From positions 27,659,052 to 27,723,051 of the forward strand of contig OX344755.2 in assembly GCA_947034885.2 (NCBI GenBank): 64,000 nucleotides of DNA. Direction: 5' to 3'. The notes below the pieces were generated by a model. It worked only from the letters and a program-made list of their open reading frames with translations. It searched no databases and was not told the origin of the DNA. Within the stretch, counting starts at the first letter, position 1. Every line of letters begins with the position of its first letter. This DNA comes from Thuidium tamariscinum. Lineage: Eukaryota; Streptophyta; Bryopsida; Hypnales; Thuidiaceae. The position numbers and the translations under genes are program-made. Positions 36,389-48,860 of the stretch are shown here, piece after piece.

Positions 36389-39300
36389 GGATTAGATATT
36401 ACAATGTGATCACGTTGAATTTGTCTTGCAACTGAGAAGTTTACGCGTCTCGATATCAACTAAACAACGAGGAGATTTCCCCGGCCAAGAGACCAACTCC
36501 GTAGGCTCTTGAATGGTGTGCATTTTTGAATTTAATCGCATTGATTTTTACAGCATATTTTTTGTAGTAATTCTATAGAACTGGATTAGATATTACAATG
36601 TGATCACGTTGAATTTGTCTTGCAACTGAGAAGTTTGCGCGTCTTGATATCAACTAAACACCTCGGAGATTTCCTCGGCCACGAGAGTAACTCCGTAGGC
36701 TCTTGAATGGTGTGCATTTTTGAATTTTAATGGCATTGAATTTCACAGCATATTTTTTGTAGTAATTCTATAGAACTGGATTAGATATTACAATGTGATC
36801 ACGTTGAATTTGTCTTGCAACTGAGAAGTTTGCGCGTCTTGATATCAACTAAACACCTCGGAGATTTCCTCGGCCACGAGAGTAACTCCGTAGGCTCTTG
36901 AATGGTGTGCATTTTTGAATTTTAATGGCATTGAATTTCACAGCATATTTTTTGTAGTAATTCTATAGAACTGGATTAGATATTACAATGTGATCACGTT
37001 GAATTTGTCTTGCAACTGAGAAGTTTACGCGTCTTGATATCAACTAAACAACGAGGAGATTTCCCCGGCCAAGAGACCAACTCCGTAGGCTCTTGAATGG
37101 TGTGCATTTTTGAATTTTAATGGCATTGAATTTCACAGCATATTTTTTGTAGTAATTCTATAGAACTGGATTAGATATTACAATGTGATCACGTTGAATT
37201 TGTCTTGCAACTGAGAAGTTTGCGCGTCTTGATATCAACTAAACACCTCGGAGATTTCCTCGGCCACGAGAGTAACTCCGTAGGCTCTTGAATGGTGTGC
37301 ATTTTTGAATTTTAATGGCATTGAATTTCACAGCATATTCTTTGTAGTAATTCTATAGATTTGGATTAGATATTACAATGTGATCACGTTGAATTTGTCT
37401 TGCAACTGAGAAGTTTGCGCGTCTTGATATCAACTAAACACCTCGGAGATTTCCTCGGCCACGAGAGTAACTCCGTAGGCTCTTGAATGGTGTGCATTTT
37501 TGAATTTTAATGGCATTGAATTCCACAGCATATTTTTTGTAGTAATTCTATAGAACTGGATTAGATATTACAATGTGATCACGTTGAATTTGTCTTGCAA
37601 CTGAGAAGTTTGCGCGTCTTGATATCAACTAAACACCTCGGAGATTTCCTCGGCCACGAGAATAACCCCGTAGGCTCTTGAATGGTGTGCATTTCTGAAT
37701 TTTAATCGCATTGAATTTCACAACATATTTTTTGTAGTAATTCTATAGAACTGGATTAGATATTACAATGTGATCACGTTGAATTTGTCTTGCAACTGAG
37801 AAGTTTGCGCGTCTTGATATCAACTAAACACCTCGGAGATTTCCTCGGCCAAGAGAGTAACTCCGTAGGCTCTTGAATGGTGTGCATTTTTGAATTTTAA
37901 TGGCATTGAATTCCACAGCATATTTTTTGTAGTAATTCTATAGAACTGGATTAGATATTACAATGTGATCACGTTGAATTTGTCTTGCAACTGAGAAGTT
38001 TGCGCGTCTTGATATCAACTAAACACCTCGGAGATTTCCTCGGCCACGAGAGTAACTCCGTAGGCTCTTGAATGGTGTGCATTTTTGAATTTTAATGGCA
38101 TTGAATTTCACAGCATATTCTTTGTAGTAATTCTATAGAACTGGATTAGATATTACAATGTGATCACGTTGAATTTGTCTTGCAACTAAGAAGTTTGCGC
38201 GTCTCGATATCAACTAAACAACGAGGAGATTTCCTCGGCCAGGAGAATAACTCCGTAGGCTCTTGAATGGTGTGCATTTTTGAATTTAATCGCATTGAAT
38301 TTCACAGCATATTTTTTGTAGTAATTCTATAGAACTGGATTAGATATTACAATGTGATCACGTTGAATTTGTCTTGCAACTGAGAAGTTTGCGCGTCTTG
38401 ATATCAACTAAACACCTCGGAGATTTCCTCGGCCACGAGAGTAACTCCGTAGGCTCTTGAATGGTGTGCATTTTTGAATTTTAATGGCATTGAATTTCAC
38501 AGCATATTCTTTGTAGTAATTCTATAGAACTGGATTAGATATTACAATGTGATCACGTTGAATTTGTCTTGCAACTGAGAAGTTTACGCGTCTCGATATC
38601 AACTAAACAACGAGGAGATTTCCCCGGCCAAGAGACCAACTCCGTAGGCTCTTGAATGGTGTGCATTTTTGAATTTAATCGCATTGATTTTTACAGCATA
38701 TTTTTTGTAGTAATTCTATAGAACTGGATTAGATATTACAATGTGATCACGTTGAATTTGTCTTGCAACTGAGAAGTTTGCGCGTCTTGATATCAACTAA
38801 ACACCTCGGAGATTTCCTCGGCCACGAGAGTAACTCCGTAGGCTCTTGAATGGTGTGCATTTTTGAATTTTAATGGCATTGAATTTCACAGCATATTTTT
38901 TGTAGTAATTCTATAGAACTGGATTAGATATTACAATGTGATCACGTTGAATTTGTCTTGCAACTGAGAAGTTTGCGCGTCTTGATATCAACTAAACACC
39001 TCGGAGATTTCCTCGGCCACGAGAGTAACTCCGTAGGCTCTTGAATGGTGTGCATTTTTGAATTTTAATGGCATTGAATTTCACAGCATATTTTTTGTAG
39101 TAATTCTATAGAACTGGATTAGATATTACAATGTGATCACGTTGAATTTGTCTTGCAACTGAGAAGTTTACGCGTCTTGATATCAACTAAACAACGAGGA
39201 GATTTCCCCGGCCAAGAGACCAACTCCGTAGGCTCTTGAATGGTGTGCATTTTTGAATTTTAATGGCATTGAATTTCACAGCATATTTTTTGTAGTAATT

Positions 39301-39895
39301 CTATAGAACTGGATTAGATATTACAATGTGATCACGTTGAATTTGTCTTGCAACTGAGAAGTTTGCGCGTCTTGATATCAACTAAACACCTCGGAGATTT
39401 CCTCGGCCACGAGAGTAACTCCGTAGGCTCTTGAATGGTGTGCATTTTTGAATTTTAATGGCATTGAATTTCACAGCATATTCTTTGTAGTAATTCTATA
39501 GAACTGGATTAGATATTACAATGTGATCACGTTGAATTTGTCTTGCAACTGAGAAGTTTGCGCGTCTTGATATCAACTAAACACCTCGGAGATTTCCTCG
39601 GCCACGAGAGTAACTCCGTAGGCTCTTGAATGGTGTGCATTTTTGAATTTTAATGGCATTGAATTCCACAGCATATTTTTTGTAGTAATTCTATAGAACT
39701 GGATTAGATATTACAATGTGATCACGTTGAATTTGTCTTGCAACTGAGAAGTTTGCGCGTCTTGATATCAACTAAACACCTCGGAGATTTCCTCGGCCAC
39801 GAGAATAACCCCGTAGGCTCTTGAATGGTGTGCATTTCTGAATTTTAATCGCATTGAATTTCACAACATATTTTTTGTAGTAATTCTATAGAACT
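36389..39895 (+). repeat. 11-monomer period (2143 bp), seven-monomer duplication
   Basis: B'(ACG), A, A, B(AAGAGACC), A(CTTTG), A(GAATTCC), A(AATAACCCC) at 36389-37752 recurs at 38532-39895. AATAACCCC markers lie at 37661 and 39804. The first copy has a private change, CTATAGATTTGG instead of CTATAGAACTGG, near 37360. Confidence 0.82.
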
Positions 39896-41260
39896 GGATT
39901 AGATATTACAATGTGATCACGTTGAATTTGTCTTGCAACTGAGAAGTTTGCGCGTCTTGATATCAACTAAACACCTCGGAGATTTCCTCGGCCACGAGAG
40001 TAACTCCGTAGGCTCTTGAATGGTGTGCATTTTTGAATTTTAATGGCATTGAATTCCACAGCATATTTTTTGTAGTAATTCTATAGAACTGGATTAGATA
40101 TTACAATGTGATCACGTTGAATTTGTCTTGCAACTGAGAAGTTTACGCGTCTTGATATCAACTAAACAACGAGGAGATTTCCCCGGCCAAGAGACCAACT
40201 CCGTAGGCTCTTGAATGGTGTGCATTTTTGAATTTTAATGCCATTGAATTTCACAGCATATTTTTTGTAGTAATTCTATAGAACTGGATTAGATATTACA
40301 ATGTGATCACGTTGAATTTGTCTTGCAACTGAGAAGTTTACGCGTCTTGATATCAACTAAACAACGAGGAGATTTCCCCGGCCAAGAGACCAACTCCGTA
40401 GGCTCTTGAATGGTGTGCATTTTTGAATTTTAATGGCATTGAATTTCACAGCATATTTTTTGTAGTAATTCTATAGAACTGGATTAGATATTACAATGTG
40501 ATCACGTTGAATTTGTCTTGCAACTGAGAAGTTTGCGCGTCTTGATATCAACTAAACACCTCGGAGATTTCCTCGGCCACGAGAGTAACTCCGTAGGCTC
40601 TTGAATGGTGTGCATTTTTGAATTTTAATGGCATTGAATTTCACAGCATATTCTTTGTAGTAATTCTATAGAACTGGATTAGATATTACAATGTGATCAC
40701 GTTGAATTTGTCTTGCAACTGAGAAGTTTGCGCGTCTTGATATCAACTAAACACCTCGGAGATTTCCTCGGCCACGAGAGTAACTCCGTAGGCTCTTGAA
40801 TGGTGTGCATTTTTGAATTTTAATGGCATTGAATTCCACAGCATATTTTTTGTAGTAATTCTATAGAACTGGATTAGATATTACAATGTGATCACGTTGA
40901 ATTTGTCTTGCAACTGAGAAGTTTGCGCGTCTTGATATCAACTAAACACCTCGGAGATTTCCTCGGCCACGAGAATAACCCCGTAGGCTCTTGAATGGTG
41001 TGCATTTCTGAATTTTAATCGCATTGAATTTCACAACATATTTTTTGTAGTAATTCTATAGAACTGGATTAGATATTACAATGTGATCACGTTGAATTTG
41101 TCTTGCAACTGAGAAGTTTGCGCGTCTTGATATCAACTAAACACCTCGGAGATTTCCTCGGCCACGAGAGTAACTCCGTAGGCTCTTGAATGGTGTGCAT
41201 TTTTGAATTTTAATGGCATTGAATTCCACAGCATATTTTTTGTAGTAATTCTATAGAACT
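39116..41260 (+). repeat. 6-monomer period (1170 bp), five-monomer duplication
   Basis: B(AAGAGACC), A(CTTTG), A(GAATTCC), A(AATAACCCC), A(GAATTCC) at 39116-40090 recurs at 40286-41260, exactly six 195-bp units on (markers at 39804 and 40974). The single monomer between them (40091-40285) is a B with the rare TTTTAATGCCATTG tail. Confidence 0.83.
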
Positions 41261-43598
41261 GGATTAGATATTACAATGTGATCACGTTGAATTTGTCTTG
41301 CAACTGAGAAGTTTGCGCGTCTTGATATCAACTAAACACCTCGGAGATTTCCTCGGCCACGAGAGTAACTCCGTAGGCTCTTGAATGGTGTGCATTTTTG
41401 AATTTTAATGGCATTGAATTTCACAGCATATTCTTTGTAGTAATTCTATAGAACTGGATTAGATATTACAATGTGATCACGTTGAATTTGTCTTGCAACT
41501 AAGAAGTTTGCGCGTCTCGATATCAACTAAACAACGAGGAGATTTCCTCGGCCAGGAGAGTAACTCCGTAGGCTCTTGAATGGTGTGCATTTTTGAATTT
41601 AATCGCATTGAATTTCACAGCATATTTTTTGTAGTAATTCTATAGAACTGGATTAGATATTACAATGTGATCACGTTGAATTTGTCTTGCAACTGAGAAG
41701 TTTGCGCGTCTCGATATCAACTAAACAACGAGGAGATTTCCCCGGCCAAGAGACCAACTCCGTAGGCTCTTGAATGGTGTGCATTTTTGAATTTAATCGC
41801 ATTGATTTTTACAGCATATTTTTTGTAGTAATTCTATAGAACTGGATTAGATATTACAATGTGATCACGTTGAATTTGTATTGCAACTGAGAAGTTTGCG
41901 CGTCTTGATATCAACTAAACACCTCGGAGATTTCCTCGGCCACGAGAGTAACTCCGTAGGCTCTTGAATGGTGTGCATTTTTGAATTTTAATGGCATTGA
42001 ATTTCACAGCATATTTTTTGTAGTAATTCTATAGAACTGGATTAGATATTACAATGTGATCACGTTGAATTTGTCTTGCAACTGAGAAGTTTACGCGTCT
42101 TGATATCAACTAAACAACGAGGAGATTTCCCCGGCCAAGGGACCAACTCCGTAGGCTCTTGAATGGTGTGCATTTTTGAATTTTAATCGCATTGAATTTC
42201 ACAACATATTTTTTGTAGTAATTCTATAGAACTGGATTAGATATTACAATGTGATCACGTTGAATTTGTCTTGCAACTGAGAAGTTTGCGCGTCTTGATA
42301 TCAACTAAACACCTCGGAGATTTCCTCGGCCACGAGAGTAACTCCGTAGGCTCTTGAATGGTGTGCATTTTTGAATTTTAATGGCATTGAATTCCACAGC
42401 ATATTTTTTGTAGTAATTCTATAGAACTGGATTAGATATTACAATGTGATCACGTTGAATTTGTCTTGCAACTGAGAAGTTTGCGCGTCTTGATATCAAC
42501 TAAACACCTCGGAGATTTCCTCGGCCAAGAGAGTAACTCCGTAGGCTCTTGAATGGTGTGCATTTTTGAATTTTAATGGCATTGAATTTCACAGCATATT
42601 CTTTGTAGTAATTCTATAGAACTGGATTAGATATTACAATGTGATCACGTTGAATTTGTCTTGCAACTAAGAAGTTTGCGCGTCTCGATATCAACTAAAC
42701 AACGAGGAGATTTCCTCGGCCAGGAGAATAACTCCGTAGGCTCTTGAATGGTGTGCATTTTTGAATTTTAATCGCATTCAATTTTACAGCATATTTATTG
42801 TAGTAGTTCTATAGAACTGGATTAGATATTACAATGTGATCACGTTGAATTTGTCTTGCAACTGAGAAGTTTGCGCGTCTTGATATCAACTAAACACCTC
42901 GGAGATTTCCTCGGCCACGAGAGTAACTCCGTAGGCTCTTGAATGGTGTGCATTTTTGAATTTTAATGGCATTGAATTTCACAGCATATTTTTTGTAGTA
43001 ATTCTATAGAACTGGATTAGATATTACAATGTGATCACGTTGAATTTGTCTTGCAACTGAGAAGTTTGCGCGTCTTGATATCAACTAAACACCTCGGAGA
43101 TTTCCTCGGCCACGAGAGTAACTCCGTAGGCTCTTGAATGGTGTGCATTTTTGAATTTTAATGGCATTGAATTTCACAGCATATTTTTTGTAGTAATTCT
43201 ATAGAACTGGATTAGATATTACAATGTGATCACGTTGAATTTGTCTTGCAACTGAGAAGTTTACGCGTCTTGATATCAACTAAACAACGAGGAGATTTCC
43301 CCGGCCAAGGGACCAACTCCGTAGGCTCTTGAATGGTGTGCATTTTTGAATTTTAATGGCATTGAATTTCACAGCATATTTTTTGTAGTAATTCTATAGA
43401 ACTGGATTAGATATTACAATGTGATCACGTTGAATTTGTCTTGCAACTGAGAAGTTTGCGCGTCTTGATATCAACTAAACAACGAGGAGATTTCCCCGGC
43501 CAAGAGACCAACTCCGTAGGCTCTTGAATGGTGTGCATTTTTGAATTTTAATGGCATTGAATTTCACAGCATATTTTTTGTAGTAATTCTATAGAACT
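41261..43598 (+). repeat. 12-monomer block, sister of 45159-47496
   Basis: Order is A(CTTTG), C(194 bp), B', A(GTATTG), B(ACAAC), A(GAATTCC), A(CCAAGAGAG), C, A, A, B(AAGGG), B(AAGAGACC). The offset to its sister is 3898 bp (20 monomers). Its last five monomers, starting with C at 42624, also recur 1560 bp on at 44184. Confidence 0.82.
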
Positions 43599-45158
43599 GG
43601 ATTAGATATTACAATGTGATCACGTTGAATTTGTCTTGCAACTGAGAAGTTTACGCGTCTTGATATCAACTAAACAACGAGGAGATTTCCCCGGCCAAGG
43701 GACCAACTCCGTAGGCTCTTGAATGGTGTGCATTTTTGAATTTTAATCGCATTGAATTTCACAACATATTTTTTGTAGTAATTCTATAGAACTGGATTAG
43801 ATATTACAATGTGATCACGTTGAATTTGTCTTGCAACTGAGAAGTTTGCGCGTCTTGATATCAACTAAACACCTCGGAGATTTCCTCGGCCACGAGAGTA
43901 ACTCCGTAGGCTCTTGAATGGTGTGCATTTTTGAATTTTAATGGCATTGAATTCCACAGCATATTTTTTGTAGTAATTCTATAGAACTGGATTAGATATT
44001 ACAATGTGATCACGTTGAATTTGTCTTGCAACTGAGAAGTTTGCGCGTCTTGATATCAACTAAACACCTCGGAGATTTCCTCGGCCAAGAGAGTAACTCC
44101 GTAGGCTCTTGAATGGTGTGCATTTTTGAATTTTAATGGCATTGAATTTCACAGCATATTCTTTGTAGTAATTCTATAGAACTGGATTAGATATTACAAT
44201 GTGATCACGTTGAATTTGTCTTGCAACTAAGAAGTTTGCGCGTCTCGATATCAACTAAACAACGAGGAGATTTCCTCGGCCAGGAGAATAACTCCGTAGG
44301 CTCTTGAATGGTGTGCATTTTTGAATTTTAATCGCATTCAATTTTACAGCATATTTATTGTAGTAGTTCTATAGAACTGGATTAGATATTACAATGTGAT
44401 CACGTTGAATTTGTCTTGCAACTGAGAAGTTTGCGCGTCTTGATATCAACTAAACACCTCGGAGATTTCCTCGGCCACGAGAGTAACTCCGTAGGCTCTT
44501 GAATGGTGTGCATTTTTGAATTTTAATGGCATTGAATTTCACAGCATATTTTTTGTAGTAATTCTATAGAACTGGATTAGATATTACAATGTGATCACGT
44601 TGAATTTGTCTTGCAACTGAGAAGTTTGCGCGTCTTGATATCAACTAAACACCTCGGAGATTTCCTCGGCCACGAGAGTAACTCCGTAGGCTCTTGAATG
44701 GTGTGCATTTTTGAATTTTAATGGCATTGAATTTCACAGCATATTTTTTGTAGTAATTCTATAGAACTGGATTAGATATTACAATGTGATCACGTTGAAT
44801 TTGTCTTGCAACTGAGAAGTTTACGCGTCTTGATATCAACTAAACAACGAGGAGATTTCCCCGGCCAAGGGACCAACTCCGTAGGCTCTTGAATGGTGTG
44901 CATTTTTGAATTTTAATGGCATTGAATTTCACAGCATATTTTTTGTAGTAATTCTATAGAACTGGATTAGATATTACAATGTGATCACGTTGAATTTGTC
45001 TTGCAACTGAGAAGTTTACGCGTCTTGATATCAACTAAACAACGAGGAGATTTCCCCGGCCAAGAGACCAACTCCGTAGGCTCTTGAATGGTGTGCATTT
45101 TTGAATTTTAATGGCATTGAATTTCACAGCATATTTTTTGTAGTAATTCTATAGAACT

Positions 45159-47496
45159 GGATTAGATATTACAATGTGATCACGTTGAATTTGTCTTACA
45201 ACTGAGAAGTTTGCGCGTCTTGATATCAACTAAACACCTCGGAGATTTCCTCGGCCACGAGAGTAACTCCGTAGGCTCTTGAATGGTGTGCATTTTTGAA
45301 TTTTAATGGCATTGAATTTCACAGCATATTCTTTGTAGTAATTCTATAGAACTGGATTAGATATTACAATGTGATCACGTTGAATTTGTCTTGCAACTAA
45401 GAAGTTTGCGCGTCTCGATATCAACTAAACAACGAGGAGATTTCCTCGGCCAGGAGAATAACTCCGTAGGCTCTTGAATGGTGTGCATTTTTGAATTTAA
45501 TCGCATTGAATTTCACAGCATATTTTTTGTAGTAATTCTATAGAACTGGATTAGATATTACAATGTGATCACGTTGAATTTGTCTTGCAACTGAGAAGTT
45601 TGCGCGTCTCGATATCAACTAAACAACGAGGAGATTTCCCCGGCCAAGAGACCAACTCCGTAGGCTCTTGAATGGTGTGCATTTTTGAATTTAATCGCAT
45701 TGATTTTTACAGCATATTTTTTGTAGTAATTCTATAGAACTGGATTAGATATTACAATGTGATCACGTTGAATTTGTATTGCAACTGAGAAGTTTGCGCG
45801 TCTTGATATCAACTAAACACCTCGGAGATTTCCTCGGCCACGAGAGTAACTCCGTAGGCTCTTGAATGGTGTGCATTTTTGAATTTTAATGGCATTGAAT
45901 TTCACAGCATATTTTTTGTAGTAATTCTATAGAACTGGATTAGATATTACAATGTGATCACGTTGAATTTGTCTTGCAACTGAGAAGTTTACGCGTCTTG
46001 ATATCAACTAAACAACGAGGAGATTTCCCCGGCCAAGGGACCAACTCCGTAGGCTCTTGAATGGTGTGCATTTTTGAATTTTAATCGCATTGAATTTCAC
46101 AACATATTTTTTGTAGTAATTCTATAGAACTGGATTAGATATTACAATGTGATCACGTTGAATTTGTCTTGCAACTGAGAAGTTTGCGCGTCTTGATATC
46201 AACTAAACACCTCGGAGATTTCCTCGGCCACGAGAGTAACTCCGTAGGCTCTTGAATGGTGTGCATTTTTGAATTTTAATGGCATTGAATTCCACAGCAT
46301 ATTTTTTGTAGTAATTCTATAGAACTGGATTAGATATTACAATGTGATCACGTTGAATTTGTCTTGCAACTGAGAAGTTTGCGCGTCTTGATATCAACTA
46401 AACACCTCGGAGATTTCCTCGGCCAAGAGAGTAACTCCGTAGGCTCTTGAATGGTGTGCATTTTTGAATTTTAATGGCATTGAATTTCACAGCATATTCT
46501 TTGTAGTAATTCTATAGAACTGGATTAGATATTACAATGTGATCACGTTGAATTTGTCTTGCAACTAAGAAGTTTGCGCGTCTCGATATCAACTAAACAA
46601 CGAGGAGATTTCCTCGGCCAGGAGAATAACTCCGTAGGCTCTTGAATGGTGTGCATTTTTGAATTTTAATCGCATTCAATTTTACAGCATATTTATTGTA
46701 GTAGTTCTATAGAACTGGATTAGATATTACAATGTGATCACGTTGAATTTGTCTTGCAACTGAGAAGTTTGCGCGTCTTGATATCAACTAAACACCTCGG
46801 AGATTTCCTCGGCCACGAGAGTAACTCCGTAGGCTCTTGAATGGTGTGCATTTTTGAATTTTAATGGCATTGAATTTCACAGCATATTTTTTGTAGTAAT
46901 TCTATAGAACTGGATTAGATATTACAATGTGATCACGTTGAATTTGTCTTGCAACTGAGAAGTTTGCGCGTCTTGATATCAACTAAACACCTCGGAGATT
47001 TCCTCGGCCACGAGAGTAACTCCGTAGGCTCTTGAATGGTGTGCATTTTTGAATTTTAATGGCATTGAATTTCACAGCATATTTTTTGTAGTAATTCTAT
47101 AGAACTGGATTAGATATTACAATGTGATCACGTTGAATTTGTCTTGCAACTGAGAAGTTTACGCGTCTTGATATCAACTAAACAACGAGGAGATTTCCCC
47201 GGCCAAGGGACCAACTCCGTAGGCTCTTGAATGGTGTGCATTTTTGAATTTTAATGGCATTGAATTTCACAGCATATTTTTTGTAGTAATTCTATAGAAC
47301 TGGATTAGATATTACAATGTGATCACGTTGAATTTGTCTTGCAACTGAGAAGTTTACGCGTCTTGATATCAACTAAACAACGAGGAGATTTCCCCGGCCA
47401 AGAGACCAACTCCGTAGGCTCTTGAATGGTGTGCATTTTTGAATTTTAATGGCATTGAATTTCACAGCATATTTTTTGTAGTAATTCTATAGAACT
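45159..47496 (+). repeat. 12-monomer block, sister of 41261-43598
   Basis: Matches 41261-43598 monomer by monomer. Private changes: the first monomer has GTCTTACAAC instead of GTCTTGCAAC, and the last B has ACGCG where the earlier copy has GCGCG. The C(194 bp) here has CCAGGAGAATAAC whereas the earlier copy has CCAGGAGAGTAAC. Confidence 0.82.
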
Positions 47497-47691
47497 GGAT
47501 TAGATATTACAATGTGATCACGTTGAATTTGTCTTGCAACTGAGAAGTTTACGCGTCTTGATATCAACTAAACAACGAGGAGATTTCCCCGGCCAAGAGA
47601 CCAACTCCGTAGGCTCTTGAATGGTGTGCATTTTTGAATTTTAATGGCATTGAATTTCACAGCATATTTTTTGTAGTAATTCTATAGAACT

Positions 47692-48860
47692 GGATTAGAT
47701 ATTACAATGTGATCACGTTGAATTTGTCTTGCAACTGAGAAGTTTACGCGTCTCGATATCAACTAAACAACGAGGAGATTTCCCCGGCCAAGAGACCAAC
47801 TCCGTAGGCTCTTGAATGGTGTGCATTTTTGAATTTAATCGCATTGATTTTTACAGCATATTTTCTGTAGTAATTCTATAGAACTGGATTAGATATTACA
47901 ATGTGATCACGTTGAATTTGTATTGCAACTGAGAAGTTTGCGCGTCTTGATATCAACTAAACACCTCGGAGATTTCCTCGGCCACGAGAGTAACTCCGTA
48001 GGCTCTTGAATGGTGTGCATTTTTGAATTTTAATGGCATTGAATTTCACAGCATATTTTTTGTAGTAATTCTATAGAACTGGATTAGATATTACAATGTG
48101 ATCACGTTGAATTTGTCTTGCAACTGAGAAGTTTACGCGTCTTGATATCAACTAAACAACGAGGAGATTTCCCCGGCCAAGGGACCAACTCCGTAGGCTC
48201 TTGAATGGTGTGCATTTTTGAATTTTAATCGCATTGAATTTCACAACATATTTTTTGTAGTAATTCTATAGAACTGGATTAGATATTACAATGTGATCAC
48301 GTTGAATTTGTCTTGCAACTGAGAAGTTTACGCGTCTTGATATCAACTAAACACCTAGGAGATTTCCCCGGCCAAGAGACCAACTCCGTAGGCTCTTGAA
48401 TGGTGTGCATTTTTGAATTTTAATCGCATTGAATTTCACAACATATTTTTTGTAGTAATTCTATAGAACTGGATTAGATATTACAATGTGATCACGTTGA
48501 ATTTGTCTTGCAACTGAGAAGTTTGCGCGTCTTGATATCAACTAAACACCTCGGAGATTTCCTCGGCCACGAGAGTAACTCCGTAGGCTCTTGAATGGTG
48601 TGCATTTTTGAATTTTAATGGCATTGAATTTCACAGCATATTCTTTGTAGTAATTCTATAGAACTGGATTAGATATTACAATGTGATCACGTTGAATTTG
48701 TCTTGCAACTAAGAAGTTTGCGCGTCTCGATATCAACTAAACAACGAGGAGATTTCCTCGGCCAGGAGAATAACTCCGTAGGCTCTTGAATGGTGTGCAT
48801 TTTTGAATTTTAATCGCATTCAATTTTACAGCATATTTATTGTAGTAGTTCTATAGAACT
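47692..48860 (+). repeat. Six-monomer module B'-A-B-B(CCTAGG)-A-C, copy 1
   Basis: B'(TTTTCTG), A(GTATTG), B(AAGGG, ACAAC), B with CACCTAGG and ACAAC, A(CTTTG), C. The same module recurs at 52367-53535, 55094-56262 and 61902-63070 (C markers at 48815, 53490, 56217, 63025). The CCTAGG B monomer is an A/B hybrid in its middle part; apart from single earlier cases it is confined to this module and to the 57-60 kb HOR. Confidence 0.85.
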
